64,000 bases of DNA from Haemophilus parainfluenzae (GTDB lineage Bacteria > Pseudomonadota > Gammaproteobacteria > Enterobacterales > Pasteurellaceae), in assembly GCF_003252755.1 (NCBI RefSeq), contig NZ_QEPT01000005.1, forward strand, positions 1 through 64,000. The letters run 5' to 3'. The notes beneath the pieces are model-generated. The model saw only the letters and a program-made list of their open reading frames with translations, searched no databases and had not been told where the DNA came from. The translations under genes and the position numbers were made by a program. Shown here piece after piece: positions 36,059 to 49,323 of this stretch. Position 1 is the stretch's first letter, and every line of letters starts with the position of its first letter.

Positions 36059-37600
36059 ATGCAACTAAATTCAACTGAAATTAGTGAATTGATTAAAAAA
36101 CGCATCGCTCAATTTGACGTGGTGAGCGAAGCCCGTAATACAGGGACAATTGTTTCTGTAAGTGACGGGATTATTCGTATTCATGGCTTAAGCGATGTGA
36201 TGCAAGGCGAAATGATCGCCTTACCAGGCAACCGTTACGCAATGGCACTTAACCTTGAACGTGATTCTGTTGGTGCGGTAGTAATGGGTCCTTACGCAGA
36301 TTTAGCGGAAGGTATGGAAGTACAATGTACTGGCCGTATTCTTGAAGTACCAGTTGGTCGTGATTTATTAGGTCGTGTGGTTAATACACTTGGTCAACCA
36401 ATCGATGGTAAAGGTGAAATTGAAAACGATGGTTTCTCTCCTGTTGAAGTTATTGCGCCAGGTGTTATTGATCGTAAATCTGTTGATCAACCAGTACAGA
36501 CTGGTTATAAAGCAGTTGACTCAATGGTTCCAATCGGTCGTGGTCAACGTGAGTTAATCATCGGTGACCGTCAAACTGGTAAAACAGCATTAGCAATCGA
36601 CGCAATCATTAACCAACGTGATTCAGGTATTAAATGTATCTATGTCGCGATCGGTCAAAAAGCGTCGACTATTGCAAACGTAGTGCGTAAATTAGAAGAG
36701 CACGGTGCGCTTGAAAACACAATCGTTGTTGCGGCATCTGCATCTGAATCAGCTGCTTTACAATATTTAGCGCCTTATGCCGGTTGTGCAATGGGTGAAT
36801 ATTTCCGTGATCGCGGTGAAGATGCGTTAATCGTTTACGATGACTTGTCAAAACAAGCCGTTGCTTATCGTCAAATTTCATTATTATTACGTCGTCCACC
36901 AGGTCGTGAAGCCTATCCAGGTGATGTATTCTATCTACACTCACGTTTACTTGAACGTGCAGCACGTGTAAATGAAGAATACGTAGAAAAATTCACTCAA
37001 GGTGCAGTAAAAGGAAAAACTGGTTCTTTAACCGCTCTTCCAATTATTGAAACTCAAGCAGGTGACGTTTCAGCATTCGTTCCAACCAACGTAATTTCGA
37101 TTACCGATGGTCAGATTTTCTTAGAATCTAACTTATTTAACTCTGGTATTCGTCCAGCGGTAAACCCAGGTATTTCGGTATCTCGTGTGGGTGGTTCTGC
37201 ACAAACTAAAGTAGTGAAAAAATTAGCTGGTGGTATCCGTACTGCATTAGCTCAATATCGTGAATTAGCGGCGTTTGCTCAGTTCGCATCTGACCTTGAT
37301 GATGCTACCCGCAAACAACTTTCTCACGGTGAAAAAGTCACTGAATTATTGAAACAAAAACAATATGTACCGCTTAGCGTAGCAGAGCAATCTGTGTTGC
37401 TTTTCGCGGTTGAGTTTGGCTATTTAGAAGATGTGGAATTGCAAAAAATTGCAAGTTTTGAAGCCGCACTTTTAGATTACGCTCGCCGTAACCACAGCGA
37501 GTTTATGGCTGAATTGACCAAAACCGGTAATTACAATGATGAAGTTAAAGCATCATTGAAAGCGATTTTGGATAACTTTAAAGCCAACAGCGCGTGGTAA
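36059..37600 (+). CDS. atpA: ATP synthase F1 subunit alpha
   Basis: A 513-residue non-catalytic nucleotide-binding subunit with Walker [26 protein letters not shown] and the alpha signature [17 protein letters not shown]. Length matches Escherichia coli AtpA. Confidence 0.98.
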   Translation: MQLNSTEISELIKKRIAQFDVVSEARNTGTIVSVSDGIIRIHGLSDVMQGEMIALPGNRYAMALNLERDSVGAVVMGPYADLAEGMEVQCTGRILEVPVGRDLLGRVVNTLGQPIDGKGEIENDGFSPVEVIAPGVIDRKSVDQPVQTGYKAVDSMVPIGRGQRELIIGDRQTGKTALAIDAIINQRDSGIKCIYVAIGQKASTIANVVRKLEEHGALENTIVVAASASESAALQYLAPYAGCAMGEYFRDRGEDALIVYDDLSKQAVAYRQISLLLRRPPGREAYPGDVFYLHSRLLERAARVNEEYVEKFTQGAVKGKTGSLTALPIIETQAGDVSAFVPTNVISITDGQIFLESNLFNSGIRPAVNPGISVSRVGGSAQTKVVKKLAGGIRTALAQYRELAAFAQFASDLDDATRKQLSHGEKVTELLKQKQYVPLSVAEQSVLLFAVEFGYLEDVELQKIASFEAALLDYARRNHSEFMAELTKTGNYNDEVKASLKAILDNFKANSAW

Positions 37601-37618
37601 AAGTAACGGAGAAATAAG

Positions 37619-39878
<2,260 letters not shown>

Positions 39879-39908
39879 TCACTTCAAGTCATTTGAAGGA
39901 GAACAAAA

Positions 39909-40337
39909 ATGGCGACATTTAACCTAATAATAGTCAGCGCAGAGCGAAAAATCTTTGAAGGTGCTGTGAAACAAATCCAAGCAACAGGTGTGGAAGGTGA
40001 ACTAGGTATTTTACCAAACCACACTCCTTTGATGACGGCGATTAAGCCTGGGATTGTTAAATTTACCCTTGAAGATGGCAATGAAGAAGTTATCTATGTT
40101 TCGGGCGGCTTCTTAGAAGTTCAACCTAAAGTAGTAACGGTACTTGCCGATGTTGCAATTCGCGGTAGCGAGTTAGATGCAGATCGTATTCGTGAAGCGA
40201 AACGTAAGGCGGAAGAAAATATTGTGAATCACGCAGTTGATGTAGATCATGATTTACTTGTAGCTAAACTTTCTAAAGAATTAGCGAAACTTCGTGCTTA
40301 CGAACTTACTGAAAAACTCGTTAAATCAAAACGATAA
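39909..40337 (+). CDS. atpC: ATP synthase F1 subunit epsilon
   Basis: A 142-residue subunit: N-terminal beta sandwich ([20 protein letters not shown]) and C-terminal helical domain ([14 protein letters not shown]) that can inhibit the enzyme. Last gene of the atp operon, followed by a USS-like terminator. Confidence 0.96.
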   Translation: MATFNLIIVSAERKIFEGAVKQIQATGVEGELGILPNHTPLMTAIKPGIVKFTLEDGNEEVIYVSGGFLEVQPKVVTVLADVAIRGSELDADRIREAKRKAEENIVNHAVDVDHDLLVAKLSKELAKLRAYELTEKLVKSKR

Positions 40338-40350
40338 GATAATGATAATA

Positions 40351-40381
40351 AAAAAGAGCGGTTATTTTGACCGCTCTTTTT
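40351..40381. terminator. convergent terminator atpC/ilvA
   Basis: AAAAGAGCGGT pairs with ACCGCTCTTTT across a short loop, with T-runs on both sides. Confidence 0.85.
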
Positions 40382-40387
40382 GTTTTT

Positions 40388-41929
40388 CTATCGTAAGAAA
40401 TATCGATACGCTTTACTTTCACTAACATCTTCATAAACATAGCCGAGTTCTGCTAAAGCTTGTTCAAATTCTGCGTTATCTTTTTCGCCTAATTGGAAAG
40501 CCGCAAGAATATTACCGTAATCGGCTCCATGTGCACGGTAATGGAACAATGAAATATTCCAACGTTTACCCAATATTTCTAAGAATTTAAGTAAAGCGCC
40601 TTTTTGCTCTGGAAATTCAAAGCTATAAAGTCGTTCATGATGATTAGAAACTCGTCCACCTATTAAATAACGCACGTGAGTTTTGGCGATATCATCATTA
40701 GACATATCTTCTACATCAAAGCCATTTTTCGTTAAGTCAGCAATAATCTCCGCTTTTTCAGATTCATTGGTCGTGCGCACACCAACAAAAATACAGGCCT
40801 TTTGATTATCTGCATAACGATAACTGAATTCTGTTACTGCACGATTACCGATGACATGAGCAAATTTCAAGAAACTACCAGGTTGTTCAGGCATAGTTAC
40901 AGCCAATAAAGCTTCACGGTTTTCACCAATTTCGCAACGCTCTGAAACATAACGTAATGTATGAAAGTTGAGGTTGGCACCGGATAAAATCGCTGCCATA
41001 TTTTTACCTTCTAGATTGTTTTGTTTTACGTATTTTTTTAAACCAGCTAGACCTAGGGCGCCAGATGGTTCTGCGACAGCACGAACGTTTTCGAATAAAT
41101 CTTTCATTGCTGCACAAACTTCATCGCTGTCTACCAGCACCATACCGTCTAAATATTTTTGACATAAACGGAATGTTTCGTCACCAATACGTTTTACCGC
41201 TACACCATCAGCGAATAAGCCAACATGTGCTAAATCTGTAGGTTCACCTTTTTCTAAGGCTGCATTCAAACAAGCTGAATCTTTGGACTCTACACCAATG
41301 ACTTTAATTTCCGGCATAAATTGTTTGAGCAAAATGGCTACGCCAGCGGCGAGACCCCCACCACCGACTTGCACAAAGACATAATCCAAATCAGCTACCT
41401 GTTGTAGCATTTCCATCGCCAATGTACCTTGCCCCGCGATAACCAATGGATGATCAAATGGGGGGATAAATGTCATCTGTTTAGATTTTGAAAGCTCAAT
41501 GGCTTTGGCTTTAGCTTCATCAAAATTAGCTCCGTGTAACAACACTTCACCACCAAAACCGCGGACTGCATCCACTTTAATGCTCGGTGTATTTTGTGGC
41601 ATAACAATTAATGCTTTTAAGCCAAGTTGTTTAGCGGATAAAGCAACGCCCTGTGCATGGTTACCCGCAGAAGCAGCAATGACACCAGCCTGTTTTTGTT
41701 CATCAGAAAGGCTAGAAATCATCGCATAGGCACCACGCAGCTTAAAGCTATTTACTGGTTGGCGGTCTTCACGCTTAATCCAAATATTATTATGTAGGCG
41801 ATCAGACAATTTACCCATTTTTTGTAGCGGCGTTACGGTAGCGGCTTCATATACTCTGGAACCAAGTTTGACAATCGCGTTAATGTAATCCGATTGAGAG
41901 GGTTGAGGATTGGTGAGTAGGTTTTTCAT
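40388..41929 (-). CDS. ilvA: threonine dehydratase, biosynthetic (EC 4.3.1.19)
   Basis: A 513-residue PLP enzyme that makes 2-oxobutyrate for isoleucine. The PLP lysine is in SFKLRGAY. The glycine-rich phosphate loop is VGGGGLAAG. Two ACT-like domains occupy about residues 325-513 (EQPGSFLKFAHVIG, EQKGALLKFLEILG), typical of the isoleucine-inhibited biosynthetic form. It is the last gene of the ilv cluster, 86 bp behind ilvD with a hairpin between. Confidence 0.96.
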   Translation of the reverse strand: MKNLLTNPQPSQSDYINAIVKLGSRVYEAATVTPLQKMGKLSDRLHNNIWIKREDRQPVNSFKLRGAYAMISSLSDEQKQAGVIAASAGNHAQGVALSAKQLGLKALIVMPQNTPSIKVDAVRGFGGEVLLHGANFDEAKAKAIELSKSKQMTFIPPFDHPLVIAGQGTLAMEMLQQVADLDYVFVQVGGGGLAAGVAILLKQFMPEIKVIGVESKDSACLNAALEKGEPTDLAHVGLFADGVAVKRIGDETFRLCQKYLDGMVLVDSDEVCAAMKDLFENVRAVAEPSGALGLAGLKKYVKQNNLEGKNMAAILSGANLNFHTLRYVSERCEIGENREALLAVTMPEQPGSFLKFAHVIGNRAVTEFSYRYADNQKACIFVGVRTTNESEKAEIIADLTKNGFDVEDMSNDDIAKTHVRYLIGGRVSNHHERLYSFEFPEQKGALLKFLEILGKRWNISLFHYRAHGADYGNILAAFQLGEKDNAEFEQALAELGYVYEDVSESKAYRYFLR

Positions 41930-41978
41930 GATATTTGTTGTTTATGATGAAGTGCGGTTAATTTTTTCTTTATTTTTA

Positions 41979-42004
41979 TCCTCCTCTCATAAAAGAGAGG
42001 AGGA
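41979..42004 (-). terminator. 10-bp stem-loop between ilvD and ilvA
   Basis: TCCTCCTCTC and GAGAGGAGGA pair perfectly across ATAAAA; T-rich sequence follows on the minus strand. It may terminate partially or stabilise the ilvD transcript. Confidence 0.6.
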
Positions 42005-42015
42005 ATGATTAGAGA

Positions 42016-43854
42016 TTATTTTAATAGGCTTTTATCACGCACAGCACCTTTATCCGCAGATGTCGCGAAGTGGCCAAATACTTTTAAGGCGAATGACACT
42101 TCACGTTCACGGTGAGCTGGTTGCCAGCCTTTGGCATCTTGCTCGGTACGGCGTTTTGCTAATTCTTCATCGCTGATTTTAAGATTAATCGCGCGATTTG
42201 GAATATCGATTTCGATAATATCGTCATCATGTACTAAACCGATGGCACCACCAGAAGCTGCTTCAGGAGAAGCGTGACCAATAGATAAACCAGATGTACC
42301 ACCAGAGAAACGACCATCCGTTAATAAGGCACATTTTTTACCTAGGCCCATTGATTTTAAGTAGCTCGTTGGATACAACATTTCTTGCATACCAGGGCCG
42401 CCTTTTGGACCTTCGTAGCGGATGACTACTACATGGCCTTCTTTAACTTTACCACCTAAAATGCCAGCTACCGCATCTTCTTGGCTTTCGAATACGATTG
42501 CACGACCGGTGAATTTCCAGATAGACTCATCCACACCCGCCGTTTTTACGATACAGCCGTCTTTAGCGATGTTACCAAACAATACCGCTAGACCGCCTTC
42601 TTGAGAAATCGCATTTTCTTTGTTACGGATACATCCACTTACACGGTCATCATCTACGCTATCCCAACGACAATCTTGTGAGAAGGCTTGCGTGGTACGA
42701 ATACCTGCAGGGCCGGCACGGAAGAATTTGTGTAATTCTTCGTCTTTATTACGAATGATATCGTATTGATTTAATTGTTCTTCTAGTGTTGTTCCTAACA
42801 CGGTTTTGGTATTACGGTGGATTAATCCTGCGCGATCTAATTCACCCAATAAGCCCATAATGCCACCTGCACGGTGTACATCTTCCATGTGGTATTTATT
42901 GGTGTTTGGGGCGATTTTGCTTAAGCAAGGTACAACGCGTGATAAGCGGTCAATATCTTCCATTTTGAAATCTACGCCTGCTTCTTGAGCAGCCGCTAAT
43001 AAGTGTAAAACGGTATTACTTGAACCACCCATCGCAATATCTAAACTCATGGCATTTTCAAAGGCTTCAAAGATGCCAATTGAACGTGGCAATACACTTT
43101 CATCGTCTTGCTCGTAATAACGTTTACAAAGCTCAACAATTTGACGACCAGCTTTTAAGAATAATTCTTTGCGGTCAGTATGGGTCGCTAACATCGAGCC
43201 ATTGCCAGGTAAAGATAAACCTAAGGCTTCGGTTAAGCAGTTCATTGAATTAGCAGTAAACATCCCTGAGCAAGAACCACAGGTAGGGCAAGCACTGCGC
43301 TCAATCGCATCAATACGCTCATCACTTACATTCGGATCTGCAGCTTCAATCATTGCATCCACTAAATCTAAGCGAATAAGTTGATCGGATAATTTCGTTT
43401 TACCCGCTTCCATTGGGCCGCCTGAAACGAAGATTGCTGGAATGTTTAAACGCATTGCGGCCATTAACATTCCCGGGGTGATTTTGTCACAGTTAGAAAT
43501 ACATACCATCGCATCAGCACAGTGAGCATTAACCATATATTCTACGCTGTCCGCGATTAAATCACGGCTTGGTAAGGAATAAAGCATCCCGCCGTGGCCC
43601 ATTGCGATTCCATCATCCACCGCAATGGTATTGAATTCTTTTGCCACGCCGCCTGCTTTTTCAATTTCCGCCGCGACCAGTTGTCCCATGTCTTTTAAAT
43701 GCACATGCCCCGGGACGAATTGGGTGAAGGAGTTCACTACCGCAATAATGGGTTTTCCGAAGTCATTTTCTTTCATCCCTGTTGCACGCCATAAGGCACG
43801 TGCACCTGCCATATTACGACCTTGTGTACTGGTCGCAGAACGTAGTTTTGGCAT
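42016..43854 (-). CDS. ilvD: dihydroxy-acid dehydratase (EC 4.2.1.9)
   Basis: The start at 43854 ([18 protein letters not shown]) has GGAGAG upstream; an in-frame TTG at 43869 is rejected. The 612-residue enzyme makes the 2-oxo acids of Val, Leu and Ile. Iron-sulphur ligands are the Cys of [12 protein letters not shown] and of [14 protein letters not shown]. The block [19 protein letters not shown] is diagnostic. It lies downstream of ilvGM but is separated by a lipoprotein gene and a repeat element. Confidence 0.97.
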   Translation of the reverse strand: MPKLRSATSTQGRNMAGARALWRATGMKENDFGKPIIAVVNSFTQFVPGHVHLKDMGQLVAAEIEKAGGVAKEFNTIAVDDGIAMGHGGMLYSLPSRDLIADSVEYMVNAHCADAMVCISNCDKITPGMLMAAMRLNIPAIFVSGGPMEAGKTKLSDQLIRLDLVDAMIEAADPNVSDERIDAIERSACPTCGSCSGMFTANSMNCLTEALGLSLPGNGSMLATHTDRKELFLKAGRQIVELCKRYYEQDDESVLPRSIGIFEAFENAMSLDIAMGGSSNTVLHLLAAAQEAGVDFKMEDIDRLSRVVPCLSKIAPNTNKYHMEDVHRAGGIMGLLGELDRAGLIHRNTKTVLGTTLEEQLNQYDIIRNKDEELHKFFRAGPAGIRTTQAFSQDCRWDSVDDDRVSGCIRNKENAISQEGGLAVLFGNIAKDGCIVKTAGVDESIWKFTGRAIVFESQEDAVAGILGGKVKEGHVVVIRYEGPKGGPGMQEMLYPTSYLKSMGLGKKCALLTDGRFSGGTSGLSIGHASPEAASGGAIGLVHDDDIIEIDIPNRAINLKISDEELAKRRTEQDAKGWQPAHREREVSFALKVFGHFATSADKGAVRDKSLLK

Positions 43855-43925
43855 AAATAATCTCTCCAAGTAAATTTTTGTTAAAGTTCGTTATGTTGTT
43901 TAATTTCTTCGTTAATGAATACTGC

Positions 43926-44084
43926 CAAATCTCCCCTACCCCTCTTTGCTAAAGAGGGGGGAATCTTTAGTTAATGAGCAACAATTTTCTCACTTTCATT
44001 TTAGTTAGCTAAATCATAAACGCTAAGATCTAATTTTATCTCATTTCAATCCCCTCTTTAGCAAAGAGGGGTAGGGGAGATTTG
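43926..44084. mobile_element. 159-bp MITE-like element with 34-bp perfect inverted ends
   Basis: The first 34 bases (43926-43959) and the last 34 (44051-44084) are exact inverse copies. Each end is itself a hairpin around CCCCTCTTTGCTAAAGAGGGG-type sequence. The 91-bp centre has no ORF. The 43855-44217 gap otherwise holds only the USS terminator at 44168-44211. The structure suggests a miniature inverted-repeat element; a target-site duplication is not obvious. Confidence 0.65.
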
Positions 44085-44167
44085 TCAGAAGATAATACGA
44101 AGAAATTATTTGATAAAATTAAGTTTATAAATGTAATTATTCAGATAAAGAGCCTATCGATTAAAAT

Positions 44168-44211
44168 AAAAGTGCGGTCAGATTTTACAGTGATTTTTAA
44201 CCGCACTTTAT
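44168..44211 (-). terminator. USS terminator after the lipoprotein gene; 33 nt shared with ilvM
   Basis: AAAGTGCGGT pairs with ACCGCACTTT at the end of the span. The left 33 nt (44168-44200) are identical to 44997-45029 inside ilvM. Confidence 0.75.
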
Positions 44212-44217
44212 TGCTAT

Positions 44218-44931
44218 TTAACGGAATGGGCAAGGATCAAAAAATGTACCGAATCCAGTGCTTGAATCTTTGTCACCCAAACAAGTTAACATAGCAACCG
44301 GAAACCATAATGGTGCGGTTAAAATAGTCAGTGGGTTAATAGTTTTATCATCATCAGAATACGAAGAGGTATTAACTTTACTACCATAATATCGGTCCAC
44401 CGTTGCCATAATCGGTTTTGCAAGTTTATATTTTGCTAACAATTCATCTCGATTTTCATATTGTCGACTAACACCTCTCGCCTCATAAATCACATCATAA
44501 ATATCAAACTGAGCTGAAATGCCATAGCGTTGTTGCAATTTATTTTTGAGTACTTCTGTTGTCTGCTGGAACATAAATGTCTTTAATAATTCACTGCGTT
44601 GTTTTTCCGTTAAGTTATCTACCCGTGCATACAATCTTAACGTTGCAATAACCTGTTTGTCTTCTTGATCAATAAGGAAGACCGGTTCCACCTTTTCAAC
44701 TGTTTTGGTATAAGAGCTATTTAAAAATTTCGATAAATCAGAGATTGCGGGGCCTCGGAGTTCAAAATTTTCCTTATTGGTAAAGACGAAAAGTCCACCA
44801 TCTTGGCTAAACATAAACATCTCAATGGGTTCTTTACTTGATGTTACATTAGACTGTATATTTTTATCTACCGTACATGCTGATAAACACAATAATGAAC
44901 ACAGCATTATGAATGATAATAGCTTTTTCAT
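44218..44931 (-). CDS. lipoprotein of unknown function inside the ilv cluster
   Basis: A 237-residue protein with leader KKLLSFIMLCSLLCLSAC (lipobox LSAC). The mature part is a soluble domain (FMFSQDGGLFVFTNKENFELRG, ATLRLYARVDNLTEKQR) and a hydrophobic C-terminus (PLTILTAPLWFPVAMLTCLG). No family is recognised. It starts 11 bp behind ilvM and reads in the same direction, so it probably shares the ilvGM transcript, although its product has no evident link to branched-chain amino acids. Confidence 0.75.
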   Translation of the reverse strand: MKKLLSFIMLCSLLCLSACTVDKNIQSNVTSSKEPIEMFMFSQDGGLFVFTNKENFELRGPAISDLSKFLNSSYTKTVEKVEPVFLIDQEDKQVIATLRLYARVDNLTEKQRSELLKTFMFQQTTEVLKNKLQQRYGISAQFDIYDVIYEARGVSRQYENRDELLAKYKLAKPIMATVDRYYGSKVNTSSYSDDDKTINPLTILTAPLWFPVAMLTCLGDKDSSTGFGTFFDPCPFR

Positions 44932-44942
44932 TTTTGATTCCT

Positions 44943-45161
44943 TTACTTTATTTCAATCACATCCGGCAATTTTGCTAACTGATTTACCAACAGATCAAAA
45001 GTGCGGTCAGATTTTACAGTGATTTTTAATGGCACTTGTGTTTCCACTAGTGCCATTTCCATATTAGTCACAGTGAAACCGCGCAAGCGAATAACGCGTA
45101 ATACACGTTCTAAAACTTCAGGACGATGTTGAACAGTCAATTCAAAAGTATATTGGTTCAT
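44943..45161 (-). CDS. ilvM: acetolactate synthase II small subunit
   Basis: The start at 45161 (MNQYTFELTVQHRPEVLER) lies one base after the ilvG stop and uses GAGGAAATT within the end of ilvG, so translation is coupled. The 72-residue ACT-domain protein activates IlvG. A uptake signal in the gene encodes part of VKSDRTFDLL; the same 33 nt recur downstream in a terminator. Confidence 0.9.
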   Translation of the reverse strand: MNQYTFELTVQHRPEVLERVLRVIRLRGFTVTNMEMALVETQVPLKITVKSDRTFDLLVNQLAKLPDVIEIK

Positions 45162-45162
45162 T

Positions 45163-46818
45163 TTAAATTTCCTCCAACATATCAGCATTACATGCACCCG
45201 GTGGGACTAATGGCCACACACATTCATCAGATGGAATACATACTTGTAGCAAATAAGCGGTTTCGCTATTTAATAAACGATTAAGCGCTTTATCTACTTC
45301 GTCAGCTTGTTCAATGCGTTCAGCTGGAATATCAAAGGCTTTCGCTAACATCACGAAATCAGGGTTATCTTCTAAAATAGTTTCAGAACGACGTTTATTC
45401 CAGAAAAGGTCTTGCCATTGACGCACCATACCAAGGCGTTGGTTATCTAACAGCAAAATTTTTACCGGCAAATTACCGCGTTTGATTGAGCCTAATTCTT
45501 GAATGTTCATCATCAATGAGCCATCGCCTGTCACTAAAATCACTTCATCATGAGGACGTGCTTTTTTCGCGCCTACCGCTGCAGGTAAACCAAATCCCAT
45601 TGTGCCGAAGCCTGCGGAGGTGATATAGTTTTCTGGTGCAAAATGACGCATATGTTGCGCAGACCACATTTGATGTTGGCCCACATCGGTACAAATCACG
45701 GCATTTTGAGGTTTACGCTGTGAAAGTGTGTTAAGCAATGACCAAGGGTTAATAGGACGATTACCTTCATTATCGATATAAGTGAAATCGAGTTTGGCTT
45801 TTAACGATTGGATGTGTGCTCGCCAATCATCAATTGCAAGCGGAATACTTAAAGCCTCTAAGGCTTGAATTAAATCACCTTGAAGGGCGACATTTGCCAT
45901 GCGAAGTTTGTTGATTTCCGCGGCATCAATATCACAATGAATGACTTTCGCATGTGGAGCAAAACTGTCTAATTTACCGGTCACACGGTCATCAAAACGT
46001 GCACCGCATACTAATAATAAATCACATTCTTGCACGGCAACGTTTGCAGCTCTTGTACCGTGCATACCAATCATACCCATATAAACGGGATCGGTTGGGT
46101 CAATTGAGCCTAAACCTTTCAATGTTGAAACAGATGGCATTTGGGTGATTTGTAGGAATTTTTTGACCGTTTGTGTAGCTTTCGCCATACCAACACCGCC
46201 ACCCACATAAAGCACCGGTTTTTTCGCTTGCGCCAATAATGCTTTTGCTTCAGCTAATTTTAATTCTGAAAGTGCGGTTGGTTTTACGATCGGTTTGACT
46301 ATAGGTTTGATATGTTCTGGCACATCACTTACTTGGATGTTGCGAGGCACATCAATGAGAACAGGGCCAGGTCTGCCACTTTGTGCAATTTGAAAAGCGG
46401 AAGCAATAATTTCAGGAAGTTCTTCAACAGATTGAACAATATAGCTGTGTTTGGTACACGCAAGGGATAAACCTAAAACATCGGCTTCTTGGAAAGCATC
46501 TGTACCGATAAGTGGTGCTGCTACTTGACCAGTAAATGCCACGATAGGTACAGAATCAGCAAAGGCGTCGCCTAAACCTGTTACTAAGTTGGTTGCGCCT
46601 GGGCCTGACGTTGCGACACATACGCCAACTTTACCCGTAGAGCGAGCATAACCAATCGCGGCTATTGCGGCACCTTGTTCATTACGACAAAGGAGATGGT
46701 CAAGACCTGAGTCATAGATGGCATCATAGGTTGGCATGATTGCCCCGCCTGGGTAGCCGAAAAGATCGGTTACACCGTGCGCTTTTAAACATTCGATAAT
46801 GAGTTGTGCGCCTGTCAT
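45163..46818 (-). CDS. ilvG: acetolactate synthase II large subunit (EC 2.2.1.6)
   Basis: A 551-residue ThDP enzyme. It starts [23 protein letters not shown], has the catalytic Glu in CRNEQGAA, and the ThDP-binding motif GDGSLMMN...[13 protein letters not shown]. Sequence and the following ilvM identify isozyme II rather than IlvB or IlvI. The reading frame is intact, unlike in Escherichia coli K-12. It is the first gene of the ilv cluster. Confidence 0.95.
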   Translation of the reverse strand: MTGAQLIIECLKAHGVTDLFGYPGGAIMPTYDAIYDSGLDHLLCRNEQGAAIAAIGYARSTGKVGVCVATSGPGATNLVTGLGDAFADSVPIVAFTGQVAAPLIGTDAFQEADVLGLSLACTKHSYIVQSVEELPEIIASAFQIAQSGRPGPVLIDVPRNIQVSDVPEHIKPIVKPIVKPTALSELKLAEAKALLAQAKKPVLYVGGGVGMAKATQTVKKFLQITQMPSVSTLKGLGSIDPTDPVYMGMIGMHGTRAANVAVQECDLLLVCGARFDDRVTGKLDSFAPHAKVIHCDIDAAEINKLRMANVALQGDLIQALEALSIPLAIDDWRAHIQSLKAKLDFTYIDNEGNRPINPWSLLNTLSQRKPQNAVICTDVGQHQMWSAQHMRHFAPENYITSAGFGTMGFGLPAAVGAKKARPHDEVILVTGDGSLMMNIQELGSIKRGNLPVKILLLDNQRLGMVRQWQDLFWNKRRSETILEDNPDFVMLAKAFDIPAERIEQADEVDKALNRLLNSETAYLLQVCIPSDECVWPLVPPGACNADMLEEI

Positions 46819-46872
46819 GTTGCTTCCCGTTTTTATGATTATTAAATAATTTTATGAATATTGAAGTTTTGC

Positions 46873-46878
46873 ATTGTA
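46873..46878 (-). promoter_or_regulatory. possible -10 element of ilvG
   Basis: TACAAT on the minus strand, 55 bp before the ilvG start. No attenuator leader peptide rich in Ile, Val or Leu codons could be recognised in the 185-bp upstream gap. Confidence 0.4.
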
Positions 46879-46926
46879 GCGGAATTTTTCGCCTTTGGTT
46901 AGGTTTTCGCGAAAAAACAGATGAAA

Positions 46927-46956
46927 AAAACACGATAACCAAGATTATCGTGTTTT
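46927..46956 (-). terminator. terminator after the DUF533 gene
   Basis: AAAACACGATAA (46927-46938) pairs with TTATCGTGTTTT (46945-46956), followed by T on the minus strand. It isolates ilvG from the upstream gene. Confidence 0.85.
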
Positions 46957-47003
46957 TTGATGAGAAGTGCGGTCAGAAAATACGATGTTTTCTGTACGCA
47001 AAA

Positions 47004-47642
47004 TTAGAAGCCGGCTTGTTTTTCTAATTGTTCGACAAGCGCATCGTCTAAACCTAACGCTTGCGCTAAATCTGCTAAGAAAATGATTTCTTTGCGAGAT
47101 AAATCTTTACTTACTAAACGAGCAGCTAAGTATACATTGCTTGCAAGTGCAGTATCGTTGCCTACAAGACGAGCAATTTCATTGATAGAAATTGGATTTT
47201 GAATTTCTTGTGCAAGCCATTGTGCTAATTCAGGATTGTTACCTGCTTCGTTTGCAATAGTTTGTTTTTCATCTTCAGTAATTTCACCATCTGCTGCCGC
47301 TGCGGCGATCATAGTACGTAAAATTAATTCACCTGCATCTACATGGCTTGATGAGTTTAATACATCAAATGCATTTTCTGAGATTTTTGGTTGGCTGCTT
47401 TGTTGGGATTTTTGATAGTTTTGGTAAGCTTGATAAGCAAGGTTACCTAAAACGGCAAGCGAACCTAATTTAGCTAGGCTTGCACCGCCACTACGGCCTA
47501 AAATCATCGATAAAATACCGCCTAACGCTGCACCACCACCTACTTTGGTGAGAGAGTCGATAGTTTGATTGCCAGTTTCAAGTTTGCTTGCAGAGTTTTT
47601 AGCGACATCTAAAACTTGGTTTAAAATGCTGTTAAGATCCAT
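47004..47642 (-). CDS. DUF533 family protein (YebE-like, TerB-like domain)
   Basis: A 212-residue protein. The N-terminal part has a Gly-rich hydrophobic segment (GGGAALGGILSMILGRSGGASL). The C-terminal half is a helical TerB-like domain (LILRTMIAAAAADGEITEDEKQTI, YLAARLVSKDLSRKEIIFLADLA), typical of YebE. YebE is an envelope protein of unknown function. It is a single gene. Confidence 0.82.
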   Translation of the reverse strand: MDLNSILNQVLDVAKNSASKLETGNQTIDSLTKVGGGAALGGILSMILGRSGGASLAKLGSLAVLGNLAYQAYQNYQKSQQSSQPKISENAFDVLNSSSHVDAGELILRTMIAAAAADGEITEDEKQTIANEAGNNPELAQWLAQEIQNPISINEIARLVGNDTALASNVYLAARLVSKDLSRKEIIFLADLAQALGLDDALVEQLEKQAGF

Positions 47643-47806
47643 AAATGTTTCCTTTTGGTTGTTTTGTTGACAGTAGTTAAATACGGCTTTTAGACAGTAA
47701 AATTAAAAAAAAATTCACTGAATTTAACCTCTCTTTAAACCAAGTTCTTGACTCGGTTTTAGAATTCATTATATTGAAATCTTTCTTCATTCAAAAGGAA
47801 CTTAAT

Positions 47807-49321
47807 ATGACGCAGTCAAACGCAAAGCGCGAGACCTTCTCTGGTCGGAAAGCATTTATTATGGCGGCGATTGGATCCGCTGTTGGTTTAGGAAACATTT
47901 GGCGTTTCCCTTACACCACTTATGAAAACGGAGGCGGTGCATTTATTATCCCTTACCTTATTGCACTTTTAACCGCCGGTATTCCATTGCTTTTTTTAGA
48001 TTATGCAATTGGTCATCGCCATCGTGGTGGTGCACCGCTTTCTTATCGTCGCTTTAACCCACACTTTGAAGTGTTTGGTTGGTGGCAAGTAATGGTGAAC
48101 GTCATCATCGGTCTTTACTACGCAGTAGTATTAGGTTGGGCGGCAAGCTATACCTATTTCTCACTTAATTCTGCTTGGGGTGACCAACCGATTGATTTCT
48201 TCCTACACGAATTCTTAAAAATGGGTGAGATCAGCAACGGTGTGAGCTTTGAGTTTGTAGGCATGGTGACAGGCCCATTAATTGCTGTATGGTTAGTGGC
48301 GTTAGGCGTGCTTTCTTTAGGTATTCAAAAAGGAATTTCTAAATCTTCAGATATCTTAATGCCTGTTTTAGTCGTAATGTTTGTGGCATTGGTGGTTTAT
48401 TCTTTATTCTTACCTGGTGCAGAAAAAGGCTTGAACGCGTTATTTACACCAGATTGGTCAAAACTGTCTAACCCAAGCGTGTGGATTGCGGCTTACGGTC
48501 AAATCTTCTTCTCTCTTTCCATCTGTTTCGGGATTATGATCACGTATGCATCGTACTTGAAAAAAGATTCTGATTTAACAGGTAGCGGCTTGGTTGTCGG
48601 TTTTGCAAACTCAAGTTTTGAAGTACTTGCAGGTATCGGTGTATTTGCGGCATTAGGTTTCATCGCAACTGCACAAGGTGTAGAAGTGAGTGAAGTGGCA
48701 AAAGGAGGTATTGGTTTAGCCTTCTTTGCATTCCCAACTATTATTAACAAAGCACCATTCGGTGAAGTATTAGGGGTATTGTTCTTTGGTTCATTAACCT
48801 TTGCGGCATTAACCTCATTTATCTCTGTTATTGAAGTAATTATTTCAGCGATTCAAGATAAACTCCGTTTACGTCGAGCAAAAGCGACCTTTGTTGTTGG
48901 TTTACCAATGATGGTGGTATCAGTCATTTTATTTGGTACGACAACTGGCTTACCAATGCTTGATGTGTTGGATAAATTTGTAAACTACTTCGGTATTGTA
49001 GCAGTGGCATTTGTTTCATTAATTGTGATTGTAGCAAATGAAAAACTAGGCTTATTAGGCAACCACTTAAATCAAAGCTCTTCATTCAAAGTCGGTTTCC
49101 TATGGCGTTTATGCATTGTCATCACCACCGGTATTCTTGCCTTTATGTTATTGAGTGAAGGTGCGAAGGTATTTACAGAAGGTTATGAGGGTTATCCAAG
49201 TTGGTTCGTAAATACCTTTGGTTGGGGTATGGCAATTTTGCTTGTAGTCGTTTCGTTCATTCTTTCTCGTTTAAAATGGAAAAATGAAGACAACTTCAAG
49301 CTTGAAGAAAAAGGAGAATAA
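47807..49321 (+). CDS. neurotransmitter:sodium symporter family transporter
   Basis: The start at 47807 ([17 protein letters not shown]) has AAGGAA; an in-frame ATG at 47774 has no site. The 504-residue protein has the NSS signature [27 protein letters not shown] and about twelve membrane segments. With the tiny gene that follows, it resembles MetP-MetS systems importing methionine or alanine with sodium. The exact substrate is inferred. Confidence 0.88.
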   Translation: MTQSNAKRETFSGRKAFIMAAIGSAVGLGNIWRFPYTTYENGGGAFIIPYLIALLTAGIPLLFLDYAIGHRHRGGAPLSYRRFNPHFEVFGWWQVMVNVIIGLYYAVVLGWAASYTYFSLNSAWGDQPIDFFLHEFLKMGEISNGVSFEFVGMVTGPLIAVWLVALGVLSLGIQKGISKSSDILMPVLVVMFVALVVYSLFLPGAEKGLNALFTPDWSKLSNPSVWIAAYGQIFFSLSICFGIMITYASYLKKDSDLTGSGLVVGFANSSFEVLAGIGVFAALGFIATAQGVEVSEVAKGGIGLAFFAFPTIINKAPFGEVLGVLFFGSLTFAALTSFISVIEVIISAIQDKLRLRRAKATFVVGLPMMVVSVILFGTTTGLPMLDVLDKFVNYFGIVAVAFVSLIVIVANEKLGLLGNHLNQSSSFKVGFLWRLCIVITTGILAFMLLSEGAKVFTEGYEGYPSWFVNTFGWGMAILLVVVSFILSRLKWKNEDNFKLEEKGE

Positions 49322-49323
49322 AG

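Noticed and set aside
46819-47003. ilv attenuator with leader peptide
   Set aside because: No short ORF rich in Ile, Val or Leu codons; the hairpin present fits the terminator of the DUF533 gene.
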